Below the pieces are notes generated by a model. It did not search any database. It saw only the letters and a program-made list of their open reading frames with translations, and was not told the DNA's origin. Positions 43,134-55,920 of a stretch of DNA of 64,000 nucleotides are shown here, piece by piece; within the stretch, counting starts at the first letter, position 1, and every line of letters begins with the position of its first letter. Origin of the DNA: Polytrichum commune (Eukaryota; Streptophyta; Polytrichopsida; Polytrichales; Polytrichaceae); contig OX485805.1 in assembly GCA_950295325.1 (NCBI GenBank), positions 33,405,501-33,469,500 on the forward strand, given 5' to 3'. A program made the position numbers and the translations under genes.

Positions 43134-43600
43134 GTGACAACTTGCTTGATTGTTGTTAATGATGTCTATCATGTCAATAGAAAATATAGTCCATCAAGCC
43201 ATCTTCAACATGATGAAAACATTTCATTGAAATATGAAATTTGCATTAGATACATTCGATTTGAACTATTATGCTTGAGGGGCAAAGCTAGTTGTGTTTC
43301 AAGTGTCACGAGTCCACTAATAACACATGATTATGTAAAGAAAATTTCCTCCTATCAAGAGTGAGCTTCATAAACAAGCATGTATCCCATTAGAATTAAG
43401 GACATTGTCAACCAAAAATGTTTACTTATCTCATTTGTTTCCATAACATTGCATTGGTTCCAACACAATCGAGCATAGTTCACAAGGAGAATGTCCATTT
43501 TTCCTTAAATCTCCACAACGCTCATCTTCTTGTGAACCTACAACTGGTTAGTTATACCAATTCGAGAAAAATCCAAAGATAATTTTTTTTTCCTTCAAAT
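43134..43600 (+). pseudogene. Decayed relative of the AP2 gene N-terminus
   Basis: The frame from 43134 contains HLQHDENISL, FELLCLRGKASCVSSVTSP and THDYVKK, aligning with NLQCDEDNAV, FFFLRSRVSFVPNVTSP and VDHDNGLRF of the 39.06-kb gene. After a stop at about 43364, nucleotides such as TTCCATAACATTGCATTGGTT still align with TTCCCAACACATCGCATTGGTT of the gene. No AP2 domain was found in this copy. An open frame at 43807-44034 (75 codons) may be another remnant. It is an old tandem duplicate about 4 kb downstream, since broken. Confidence 0.5.
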
Positions 43601-44734
43601 ATGGCTTTTGATTACAAGAAATCATTCACAACATATTCATTGCACTATTACAATGTCTTAATCCTCTTTGCAAAGACCAATATACCAAGAATAGAATTAA
43701 AAACTTTGAAACTTCACTTTTGAATGAAGATGACAAATCTATCATAGATCACAAGTTGCTTAAGCTTCATTGTTTGAAAATGCCCTCCAAAGGATGATGC
43801 AAGACCTTGCCAAATGTGTTGGATTCCAATCAACAAGGGAACATGACAAACGAGATGACAACATCATGTGCAACTGAAATGCTAGAAGTTGGTCATGCAT
43901 CCATGTACATCTTTAATGATTTATTTGTAGCACCATATTCTAACATGGAAGTTATACCATATGTTGATGATGAAAGTTCAAAGATTTCCAAGGCCATCAA
44001 GATGCCAAGCTCTTCATCAAATCAACATCAATAATCACAATGCCCTCAAAATTTCAATATGACTTGTCATGGATTTTTTCCTCCAATAAGTGTTAATACT
44101 GAGGACTTTCAAAAACCAAACTCAAGTATGGAGGCATCCCCCAATATGTTTCACCCAACATAATTTGATTCATGTCCAACTTCAAGTGCGCTTGAATCAA
44201 GAGGAGTGTCATTTGATGGCACACCAAATATGGAAAGTATGATTCATATGGAGCCATGTAGACCTTTTGTGAAAATAACCTCAGCCTTGAACAACGTTTA
44301 ACAATAGACTCATCTATGAGTGTGGAAAGCATGATACCACTTGTAATAGATTATTACAAGAAGCATGGCTTGAAAGTGTTGTTGAGAACCATAGATAACA
44401 ATATTGTAAATCACCTTTAGGAAAAGTTATGGCTAGTAGTTTGAGGTAGAAAATTCCAATTGCTTTGGTTTCAACACATGTCGGGGCATTCTAGAATAAG
44501 ATCCTAATTACAATTTGTATAGGTACATTTCAAATGTTTACATGACATTTAAAAGTATATTAGTCCTAAGTTGTGCCATGACTATTTGAATACGAAATCA
44601 AGTTCCTTTTTACTGGTCTCAAAAAACATGTTCCAATTGCTTTTCATTATTTATTTATTTGTTCGGGTGAAGCATTTAACCTCAAAGGAGGTATTTCTCC
44701 TGCACCCTAACTTACATCTTAAGCTTACATGATA
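43601..44734. other. Probable 3' part of the decayed AP2 relative
   Basis: The sequence keeps the codon-like composition of the preceding pseudogene and a 75-codon frame at 43807-44034 (MPNVLDSNQQGN...IKMPSSSSNQHQ), but there is no recognised domain and stops are frequent. Its relation to the AP2 gene is inferred only from position. Confidence 0.25.
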
Positions 44735-44802
44735 CTTCTTGTATAGGGGACCTCTTCTTGTTTACCAAGAAAGGAGGGCATCGGTTTCATCAATTCTATC
44801 CA

Positions 44803-44830
44803 TCCATTCATCCATCCATCCATCCATCAA
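44803..44830 (+). repeat. (CATC)n microsatellite
   Basis: About seven consecutive CATC units, with one CATT. Confidence 0.9.
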
Positions 44831-46321
44831 TTTCATCTCCAAGGTTCACACGAGGAAGGGGGATGTAACTTACATACTTCGGCCATGGCGAACTGGATGC
44901 ACAGCCGGAACAGGGTTTCATAGGTACAACCCACCAGGCAAAACTGCATCCTGAGGTAGAAAGATGGATAATTTTTACAGATTTTTGGGTGTGATATAGG
45001 TGTGGTGCATCCATTGAGGCTAGGAACATCGCCTCCTTGGCTGTGCTGTACCGTGATATGGGGTTTGTCTTTGTAATCTTTTGTGTATCGATAGGGAAAG
45101 CGCGTTCTGAGAAAGAGTGGTAATTGAAAGGTGAAGGTTGCACACAGTTCCAAGTGTAGTTTTTCGGGTGCCTGACATCCATTATGTCTGTGTACTGTTC
45201 TTCTTTAGTTGGAAATGATGGGTAGTGGGGTTGGGTATTGACTTCTACTTGTCTGTGCCATTTGGATGTACAAGAATATTGCTTAACTAGGGTCGAATTT
45301 ACCCTGGTGGAAGTTTGCTTTTGAAGTCTGTGTTCTCAGACTGAGTGTTCAATTCTGGGTTTCTGTCACTTTTTGCAGAAGCTCTTTGGTACAACCACCG
45401 CGGTTTAGTTGCACCAAGAATGTGGGAGGTTAGAGTTTGCACGTATGTGTTTCAAATCTGAACAGGTATTGAAATGCTTTTCAATGGTATTCAGAATTTG
45501 GTTGCATCTAATCTATTTATTCAATAATTATGAGACTCACTTAGATCACGGGTGCATAGAAGCACAAATTGATGGTTAATAGTAGAGATACCAATCACCG
45601 CATATATCCCCTGATGTTTTTGTGTGAAGAGAATGGAAGTTCATAGCCCTGATTGCTCAATGTCCATCTACTATATTGCAAACTTGTTAGAATTTTTTTT
45701 AAAAGCCACTATCAGATGTGATTACAATTTGAGCGGATGTAACCGCCACAGGAACTACAATCCCCAAATTCTTGAAGTATAGACACAACCTATATATTGA
45801 AGATACTGAGCATTAGTGAGCATTTCATGTCTACCACATAGGAGTGCATTTGTCAAAGACTCGGAGTGGAGAGAAGACTTCAGAGACTACAAAGCTATTT
45901 GATTACCTCTGCAGGACCATGATATGGATTCATTTAAGGTCTACCAGTTTTGGGGTCCTGTGCTCTTTCAAGAGCTAAGAATACTCTCCAACTGCAAATG
46001 AGAAAGTGATGATCAATCCATTCTAGCGCTTCATTTCATATACTTGTCTATTTCTAAGTGCCGTTTTCGTTCTTATTGTCACTCAAAATTAAAGCCAGCG
46101 TGTTTTTGGAGGCTCACTTTGAACTCTTTTGGCTTCCTTGTTTGCATGAGGTGGTTCTTTCTTCTTATGAGGATCTGCCTCTGCATACTTCGTTCCTTAT
46201 TACCTGCCTGTCATGATGTGGGGTTATTTTTTTCTTACCAGATGTCTGATGTCTCTGTGGTTGTGGAACGTGAACCTGAAATGGCCAGAGTTTTCACCAT
46301 ATCCCTACGTCCCAAGGACTA
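44830..46321 (+). other. Possible exons of an unrecognised gene
   Basis: Three short stretches look exon-like. 44838-44925: FISKVHTRKGDVTYILRPWR then TGCTAGTGFH, followed by a G|GTACAA donor. About 45379-45469: preceded by CACTTTTTGCAG and reading EALWYNHRGLVAPRMWEVRV with a stop before a possible donor. 46241-46321: preceded by TTTCTTACCAG and reading MSDVSVVVEREPEMARVF, then TISLRPKD and a TAA. Base composition here is less AT-rich than the surroundings. I recognise no family, the phases were not reconciled, and the middle piece has a stop. It could be a host gene or a degraded copy. Confidence 0.25.
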
Positions 46322-49300
46322 ACTCTGGAGGGGCACTTTAGAGGGGTACTACGTCACCACATTTTTGCGGTGATTAAAATGCTATCATGGAATGTCCCGC
46401 ATTATACTTATCCTAGAAGTTGGTCATTGCTAATCAACTGACGCACGTTTTTTAGATTTCTCCTTGAATATGTAGATTGCCATACTACAATACAAGATAC
46501 TCTGAATTTCCCCGAAGTAATGCACCAGGGCACTCTATTTGTCGATTGTAATGTTGGAATCAGTTCACACTTGTTTCCATCTTCAGTCACACCTGGGCTG
46601 CAAAGAAACTGGTGTGATAATCTCCTCTTGGGGTCAACGGGTTTTGCAGCTGACAGTTTGATCCTGCTTGTTAGGTGGATTAAGTATATGCCATCGTCAA
46701 ATCTTTGATTCACTCGTTTCCTAATTTTGCCAAGCTGCTACTTATTCTTGATCTTTTCTTGGATACTCACATTCTTGTTGTTGCAATAAGGCTATGGACA
46801 TTGCTCGACACTCACTCTTCCAAGCGCATTGCTGGTAGAAACAGACAATAGAGCTACTTCAGGTTCAAAGAGGGGGACATGTTTTCTGTGCAATTGATGA
46901 CTGAAGCAACAAGTCATAAAATGTTGGAAGATTTGATGTCTCTGTGAGCAATTTTCTTCTCATACAAAGACTCTGATTTTTTTTTTATCATGGAGATTTG
47001 TGAGGGAATTCTTTCACCAAGAAGGATCATTTACAGCGAGTCACAACAATTTCAGTTGATTTTCAGTACTGAAGAAGCCTCAGGTGCTTGGATATTTGAG
47101 AAAATTGCTCATGGGGACATTTAACCTTCCAGCAATCTAGCGGCACTCCCAACGCCACCAACTCAACTTTGGGGCTCATCTACACAGAGGGTAAGCTGAG
47201 GCCTTATTGTAATGCCATCATATATCTCTGAGTATGTTTTTTGTCAAATTTATCCCTTAAAGGTCAAAGGGTGTATTTAATCGTAAATTGAGATGACTTA
47301 AGATGAACGACTTCCAATGCTCAAATGTTATTTACACTAAAAGACAATACTTCACTTGACTTTATTTGGACCCTATTTTCAACTTCATTTGATCAGACGC
47401 TCTTGTTAGAAGAATACTGGTTCTAAGAAATGACAGAAGAAAGCATTGTTCTCTTCGAACAAGGTGGTTAGAAGGTTGCTTTTCTAACTAACAACAAAAG
47501 ATGGAGTTATCAATAACAAAAGTACGTTTTTTTTGTCTCCAAAGCCCCGTTGGCTGTCGCGCTTTTGTGATGTTTAAAAAGTAAGCTTGGGTTTCATGAA
47601 GCTTGATTGTTGGATTGAAATGGGAATTGGTTCATGGGGTTAGCAATTGCAAATCACAAATATTTCCATTTCAACTTTCAGAATTGGAGGTCAGATGCAA
47701 AAGTTATTAGGGTTGAAGGTGATGAGTCTCTGTTGCTTTAGATGATCGCATAGAATCTACTACCGAGCCTAGAATGGTTGTGTGTACATTTAAGCACAGT
47801 CTAGTCCAATCTCATCATCTCTCATGTCATTTTTAGGGTCCATTATTTACTACAAGGCGCAGTGCCATATACCACTCAAATATAGGTGTCCAACATAATC
47901 ATGTGGGCGAATACCTACCTTTCCTGAAGTAACTTAGTTTATGGGTAGCAGCATGCGGATGCTACTTAGCAATAGCTTTCGAACAGTTTTCTAAAATTGT
48001 CAATCTCCAGATAAATATTTATATTGAGATATTCGTGTAGTTACTGGTTCTCAGTACTGCTTGAAGTCATATGAGTTCCTGATAAGTGTGGATCACACCT
48101 TGAGATAATTGTGGTAGACTGGCCTGAGACACGAGCTCAATAGAATCTTCAGTCAAACCCTAGAGAGCCTTTTCCTTTTGTAAAACCTGCCATAGTTTTC
48201 TGGTCTCCCTAGCTGGGCTCAAAATTTGACAACCCTTGTGCTAGTTTGCCTGAGGTTCTGAAGACATATCCAAGGTAAAACTCAATATTCTAAAAAGAAT
48301 TCATAAATTTCCTTCAAATACCTAGAGACTTCTGCTACTTTAAAGTGGGCAGCAAAGAATCTTCAGCCATTGTGGAGACTAATAAATGCTATGTGTTGGT
48401 TGCAACTCTTTCCGAAAAACCCATACCTCTATCTGGATACAATTTTAAATTTTATCACTAAGGCTATAGGGGCTAACTAACCTTGGTTGTGAGGTAAAAT
48501 GAACCTCATGCAATTCCAATATTGTGTGCACCATGGTCGTGATGGTGTTTAAAAAATTGACAATGATTCCTTTCAAATAACTTTATATTTCTTCTATGGC
48601 TCCGTTGTGCACTTGCTTTGATGATCTGAATGTTAGCCTTGCTGGTATGCAGCTGGTCTCGTTGGATTGGATCTCATTCTGCTATAATTATCATAGTTGT
48701 CTACTCCCTGATGGCTTCATAGAAGTTCTGAAATTCTGATGAAGGTGCACGCAATTGGGGGGACCAGGTCCAATGTGTGCATGAAGAAGCATTCTTCAAG
48801 TTATGTAGGAGAACGAAAACTAGATTTGTTCATCTCAATCGCCAAGAACATTAAATACAAGAATTGATGACTACATTCAAGTCTATCTTCAATAACATTA
48901 AGATGTAGCAACTGTCATGTTTTCAAGTTGACCTCAAAGAATGCGTATAAATATCCATGATAGTGTTTATGTCAATCAACATGAACCATCCCTGCACTTT
49001 CCAATGTACCCAAGGTTCACATTAATCGACAAGAACTGTCCGGTTTTTGCGGTATCCTGATATTTGCAGATTGACTAGCTAGGTAGGGCATAGCGATTGT
49101 GTGGTGTACCTTTTTGGGTAGAGCTCAGTGTGAAGCACTCAACCAGCAACGGCAACTGAGGGAAAAAGGCGGCTCAACTTTTCCAGAGTAATTTATACCC
49201 CTGGCTTGGGACAGCTTACACATACCTGCTGCAACATCTTCCGTCCATTGGGAATCATGGGAACGATGGGGTTCCACCATGACATTGCTTCCGCAAAATT

Positions 49301-51779
49301 TGTCACCGATAGGTGAGTTGTATGTTCTTCAATCAATGTTACCAACAATACACATTTAAACCCATGGGCATCAAATTGTTGTAACGTAGACAACCCTTAT
49401 TCTAGTTACTTATCTTAATTGGACGACCCTGACTTCAAAGGCATTTGAATGGGCGTCGCTCCAAACATGGATACCTAAAAGACATGTGTTTAAAAGATAT
49501 TTGACTATGTGCTCAAAATATGACCATTTAATGAGCATAGATGTCTTCTCTTTCCTAATGAATACAATTATATTCATATGAGCTTCAAAAATTATGAGGG
49601 CAGTGGCTATGACCTTGATTTGAGAAACCATCTCGTACTAGAAGACTTGTCATTCATATGTGTTCGAGTTGCATTAGTCTAGTCCAAAAAATTAACCATG
49701 TAAGATACCTTACTTTTCGGATTTTTATAGTTGGTGGGTACACTCTCGAGGCAACAACCTAAGGTTTCATTTGGTGATTTTCTTACCTGCACCCCTACAT
49801 TTGACTTGTGTGTGTGGTGTTTAGAATCATATAACAAGCACCGGAAAAATCCATGTTTAAATGGACTATGTCTTCAAATTCAAATAGTGAACTCATATGG
49901 AGGACCCATATGCTTAGTTGAGCTTTAAACAAATATGCAATCTTGGTATTCAATACTAATATTATCTAACTTGATGCTTGATGCTAGATTTGTTAAGGCA
50001 ACACAAGTATGGTTCTATAAATCTAATCAATACAGGCTAGAAAATGTTATATATAGATTAATTATGGACATTTAATAGAGCCTAATGGTAGATGTAATGG
50101 TAAAGATTTGAAATAACCATATAATGCACGGCCACCTTATTGTTGAAATGGGTGTTAGGTGGGCAACTCATGCAATGAAAAGGCCAAAGCCACTTTCCTA
50201 AATACTTTGGGAGCATGTGATACAATATACGAAAGAGGAGTTGTCGAATATGAGAATACCTCTCATCCATCCAACAAAAAAACCGTGACCCCCAATAGAT
50301 TTTTGGCCATTTCATATAAAATGAATTGGACTAAATGAATGCAAGGTTTTTAAAGCTAATTCCATTCTCCAATCAACTAAAAGAAGTAACCCTTGAGCTA
50401 CAACTTCCAATTGTGCAATATTCACAAAGAAGCTTCATAGTCCATATATTAACATAATTGATTTGAGACTTTCAGAAGTCCAATTTGACCAAATATGGTG
50501 TGTAAAGATCAACTATTTATAGGTATAGAAACTAATTGTTGAAATAGGGTCTTAGTTCACCAACACATTTTATAAATACATCTACTTAACTTTGAAACCA
50601 TTTTTTTCCCCCTTCTTCATAACCCTGGACCCTGGTGTAGGATCTTTGGGCTTTTAAAGATTAGCCCCTAAAGAATTTTGAATCCTCTCACACTGAATAC
50701 ACGGGTAGATCACTTAGTGCATTTTAAAAACGACGTGCGGCATAACATAGAGAGGATTAAAATTATTTGAAATAAAAATTATAAAGGAATTCCAAATAAT
50801 GAAGGGGCCATTAAATGTAGACAATCCCATTATAAGTAAGTTAGATGGACATAAAATGTGGGCCATTATTTTTTGTAAAATTAATATAGGGGTTGAAGAT
50901 AAGGATCCTAGAAGGTATGTTTAGTATGGTATGTAAATGAGTTTAGGACTCATGGGGATGGATGATAATTGGGATTTCCGTCTGTCCAAAATTACTTAAA
51001 AGGAATATAGAGTACAAAAAATTACAGTGACTTGGACAATATAAGTAATGGAAGGGTGCAAACAAATGGGCCATTTTTGAAATTTAAGTAATTATAGGGA
51101 GGCTTTAATTCAACCCTTGAAGGTAAATAACCCCAAAACAAAAAAAACCCCCAGCCGCACGTGGTGCACAAAAATGCCTTAGAGTGATCTACCCGTGACT
51201 GAATATGTATGATAATCAACACTGGGTTTTAGATGTGCCCACACATGTCTCTCATGTTTGTGAAGGCAAGTCATAATTGGGTTCCTTGTCAATTATCATA
51301 AGGCAGAGGTGCTTAAACCAATCTTTTGGCTAGTTTAACTTATTTCAAAGTTAATTTGGATTGGTGGCATGAATGATTGGTTAGCATTTTGGCTTAAACA
51401 TGGTAGAAACAAAGTAAAATAAATTGCACATAATATGAATAGGTATACTACAAATTTTTGAAGTCATTTACTCCTAGCATTCTAAATCTCTCTCTAGACT
51501 CACAATTTTTCCACTGCAAATGATTCACAAAATCATTTGTCTATTCTCTCAAAACCGTACCCATATTGCCCCCGCAATACAATCAACACTTCACCCAATA
51601 AAGAATTTGAGTGCTTATAACTTTTGCATGTGGGATCTTCATGAAAACATATTAGTAATCCACCCCTAGCTACATTCCAACGCTTGCCTAAATCCAATCT
51701 CATTTTTTTCCCAAATCCAACCCCACATTCTCCCAAAATCTCCCCACTCTCCACCCAAATCTGCCCCCCCCCCCCTTTT
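46322..51779. other. Long non-coding stretch
   Basis: No recognisable gene, RNA or bounded element. 46.3-49.2 kb has a mixed, intron- or UTR-like composition and may belong to the possible gene upstream. 49.2-51.8 kb is AT-rich. Frames are all under about 80 codons and motif-free. A C-run lies near 51766-51775. Confidence 0.4.
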
Positions 51780-52107
51780 TGTGATGTGCATGGCCACATG
51801 TAAAGTGTGAATGTAATTGTGGGCCACTTATTCATTTATTGTTTTATATGTGGTCATTCTTCACTTTATCAAAGCATACATATAGCCTTGGATTTCTCCC
51901 ATGTACAATTAGAAGTCGCCACCCAAATTGACACATAGATTTTGTACATTCACTTGGCATTACTCCTTTTAACTTATCTAAACGTAGCCATCCTAAACTC
52001 CATAAAAAAATCTTTAACTCCACACCTTGGGTGCTCTTGAAGTCAACATTGTAGCCAAACCTACTACTTTTCAAAAAAAAAAACAAATAATAAGGGTTGG
52101 CTCCAAC
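51780..52107 (+). repeat. Direct repeat, copy 1
   Basis: Aligns with 52828-53100 in the same orientation. Shared landmarks in order are GGCCAC(A/T)TGTA, CCACTTATT, TTTTATATGTG, CAAAGCATACAT(A/G)TAGCCTTGGATT, AAAAGTC-like (A/G)AAGTC(G/A)CCACCC, ATTGACA(C/A)ATAG and AGCCAAACCTACT(A/G)C followed by (A/C)A(A/G)ATAATAAGG. Two copies about 1.05 kb apart could be diverged LTRs of a small element or a tandem duplication. Confidence 0.65.
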
Positions 52108-52827
52108 CCTTCTTAATTCTTGCCTTTCACTTACCCCAGGACCGTTTTTTTCTTTTTCTTTTTCTAGCTACTAGTTCCACTTTGCTACAGTGAAGTGAAT
52201 TGGTTTACGCACACAAGTTAAAAAATATAGATTTTTGGCTTGTAAGGTGCCACCTCCACTCTTTGTGAGTAAGAGGTGGCGCCAACTAGCTTCACATGGT
52301 TGGAGTGTAGTCGCCTAAAAGCCAAGACCCACCTTTAAGCTACATTATTTGGAGTAGCCAATGAACTCCATTAGAAGTTGTGGATGGAGCCCATCTTCCC
52401 ATCCAAGAGCTCATGTCACTTAGGGTTTAGTTGGGTGGGGTGAGTGGTGTCGCCACTTTCTCCTTCAATCTCCACCCTTATGGTCACCACCCTCTTGCTC
52501 TCTTAGCTTGTACCTTGTAGCCTCTTCTTTATTCATGTAGTGGCAATTAGTGGCACCACCTTTTGATTGTAGTGGAATTTAAGAACTATGGGGACCAAAT
52601 TTCAAGTTTTGAAGTGGAATGCACTGGTGGTGCTTGAAGGTGCCAACCTCCCTAATTGTACTTGTATGCGTGGTTGTAAGAGTGGTCTTTTTAAGCAATG
52701 ATGTTCATTTTGGGTGTAATCTCTTATTTAAGTGGGTTGGTCCAATGAAGCCTCTAGAGGTTTAAGGGGGGCTAGTGCAATGTTTTCGGAGAGCAAATTT
52801 CAAAATGTAGTCAACTCCCCCTTTAGT
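52108..52827. other. Interval between the direct repeats
   Basis: No coding capacity was recognised. 52255-52345 contains GGTGGCGCCAACTAGC and, in inverse, AGGC...CTTGGC elements shared with the body of the SINE at 13.0 kb. Confidence 0.4.
52255..52345 (-). repeat. Fragment resembling the 13-kb SINE body
   Basis: On the minus strand, CTTGGC...TAGGC...ACT...CTAGTTGGCGCCACCTC parallels CTTGGC...CTAGGC...AACTACCAGTTGGCGCCACCTAC of 13031-13085. No B box was seen here, so it would be a 3' fragment. The match is short. Confidence 0.35.
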
Positions 52828-53100
52828 TTGTGGTATGTGTGGCCACTTGTAGATTGTAAATATAAATACGGAGCCACTTATTATTTTATATGTGAGGCCG
52901 TTATTCACCTTTTCAAAGCATACATGTAGCCTTGGATTTCTTCCACGTATAATTAAAAGTCACCACCCGTATTGACAAATAGGTTACGTGCGTTCGTCAA
53001 ACAATCCCTTTGATTCATCCAAATGTAACCACCTTGACTGCTTTTGACTGAGCATGGAGCCAAACCTACTGCCTTTTTTAGAACAGATAATAAGGACTGG
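52828..53100 (+). repeat. Direct repeat, copy 2
   Basis: Counterpart of 51780-52107; see that entry. The identity by eye is moderate, with scattered substitutions and small indels, so the duplication is old. Confidence 0.65.
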
Positions 53101-55918
53101 CAAGGACCAAAGTGGGTCAGGAGTTAGTTAGTATTCAGTTAGTTGGTAAGGGTAGTTTGTACTTGAAGTACTTAGTGTGTACTGAGTAAGGCTGTAATCA
53201 GGCACTCAATCGTCTGCCAAACCACTTGAAGTTTGAACTAATCTTGTACCCTAAAAATATTCAGGTAAAGGGGTTAGGTGCAACTTGCAAGTATCTGATT
53301 ATTGTTGCCTCATCAAACGGCCTTCACCTAGGTCCGGGGAGAACCAGCAGTTAGTGACAGATGAACCGGCTGAGTTTGAGAAATAACTGGTTCAGAATTA
53401 CCCATCATTTTAGAGGAATATAGAGAAGGAATATACCCCAAATGAATGAAGCAAAACTGGAACATTATGTTCACATGGAAACTTACCGGCTGGATTTAGA
53501 ATCACTAGGATCTTGACCGACTATCTATGCCCAAAAACTTCCCAGGCACTGGCCTTCACAACTTTGTATGAAGTTCATGCCCACTGGTGGAGAGTCGAGA
53601 GCCGACCATGAAATGCCCAGGGGAATTTAATCCAGTGGAGTCATTTTGTAAACGGTACAATGCATTGATGCAACTGCCCTTTATATATATATATCATAAT
53701 AACTTGTCAACATGCTATAAAAGCTTTGAAAGTAATGTTATGATCAAAACTTGGCATAATATGATCACATGAACATGAGGAATTGTGAAACTCTTCTCAT
53801 ACTTCACTTTTGCAGATCTTGGTTGTTTTCCAAGTCCCAAAAATACCAACCCATTCCAAAAACTTAGATGTTCTTTCACAACCCATTTCGCAAGCTAATT
53901 GCACCTTTCTCCATCTAGATTTGATCTAATCTCAACACTGCCAAACACCAATGGATGTTTGCCCATTGCCATTCTATTGAGACTGAGAATGAGATAAACA
54001 ATAGTTGAGATCAAGTTGTCAAGCATGTCACGGTGGACATCCAATCATGCTTGAAATTATGACCCCAATTGAATCGAACGAATTCCAAATACTAGCTAGT
54101 ACAAACATATGTGAACCATATTTGAGCTAGCACAAAACTTGTGGTGATGCTTGATGACAATTTGGTTAAGTAACCTGGTTGATTCTTGAAACGGGGATGT
54201 AATTCAAATTTGACCATACTCAAAGCTGAGAAATGATCCAAACTTCTCATGTTGTCTCATGTTACATTTTTCAAATAATTTGATGCTAGAATTAACATCA
54301 AAGACACCAAATTAATTTAGTGAGGCACACTTGAAATCAATCAATTACAATACAAGGCACACAATTTGAATATGATGAATGAGAGTTACGTTTGCATGCA
54401 ACAATATTCCCTCACTCATGGAACAATAAAAAAATTATCACCATTTTGCTAACATATATCATTTTATACTTGAAGAATAGTAGTTTATTATTTGGTAAGC
54501 CACCCAAATTTTCGACCCATACATGAAATATAGCGAGCCATGGTATTTTCTATCCACGCTAACTTTCAACTCACAAGACTAGATGTAAACAATGTGGCAA
54601 GTTAAGAGGGAGAGGAAGATTTGAGGAGTGGAGTGAAGTCACTAACTTCGTTGCTTGAGACTTCATTGATTATACGTACATGTGACAATGGGAATTATAG
54701 CCTGGCCATGAGTATTGGAAGAAACAAGGTTTGACTGGTGGGTTTTGAAGGAGAGAAACACAAGTCTACACTGAATTCGGAACAATTCCTTCCTTCCAGA
54801 GTGCAATCTCATAGAATGCAGGCCAAGATGGGGCGAGTGTAGGGTGCACAACTGATGCAGCAATAATGTTAGGTGGGAGTGTTTTCGTAAACCCCACCCC
54901 AAGGGCACATCTCAATCTCATTCCACAATCCAAAAGACCTTCTGTAAGTTAAGTTAGAGCATGTCAGTAGAAGCTCCCATTTCCAGAGTGAATGATGCAT
55001 TTCAATGCGTCGGGTGCAGTGCACTGGTGTGGGCAGACAGGGAAATACCTCTCATTCATCCATCGTTGTTAAACCTCAACCCCTTGTAGGTTTGTGGTTG
55101 ATTCATCTTAAATATGATATACTAGACTTGTTTGGGATCTTCAGGCTAGTTTCCATGTCAAATTGACTTTAAAAAATAACTTTTGGACTGCATTCCGTGG
55201 TGTGGTCTGCCGAAGAAGCTTTGTGTCTCCCTTGCCATCTACATGCATGTCTCCCAAGTTGATTGCATTGTATAAATATGCACACTCCACAATATTATTC
55301 ATGCTTTCTTTGCATGCCAAACATGTTGCCATTCGCACATACATGGTCAACTCCAAACGGAGCCGACACTTAAGTCCCCACAATTTCAACACAACATTAG
55401 CTTCCTAGTTTCCTCCTAAACATGTTTTCAAATCACCATGCCCATGGTCCACCATGTCCGGTCCATGCTACATTGGGAGTGTGGACAAGAACTTGTGCAA
55501 GACCAAACCTCCCAGTTTGCCTCCTCTGCATCCAAATAAAATCCATTTTGTGCCACCAAATTGCAATGGCATAAATTCGTTGCCATCTCGCAATTGCAAA
55601 GGGCTCTTTTACCTAGGTGTTTTGAGCACCACAACCACAGAACTCAAATTCATCTTCTCCATGCATTGGACTTATAAACCACGACTTTGACACCCCCATG
55701 GTTGATGTAGTCAAAGTCCGAGGATTTCAAGCCATCATGGACCCCAAGCATTGTAGAACACACCCGTGCTTGCTCCACAAAACTATCCAAGAGCACATTC
55801 GTGGCCCTCATCACAATGTTTAGTGGTTCATTAGGTTGGATGGTAGCTAGGTGCAATCGATCCACATCCAAGGCATTATGTGTTTGATGGCCTTTGTTGA
55901 GGCGATGGTGTTTGCAAT
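53101..55918. other. Non-coding DNA
   Basis: No gene was recognised. Frames at 55141-55392 and 55650-55964 on the minus strand are short. One contains a Cys pair and spacing vaguely like a PPR helix, but not enough to name it. Confidence 0.35.
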
Positions 55919-55920
55919 TA

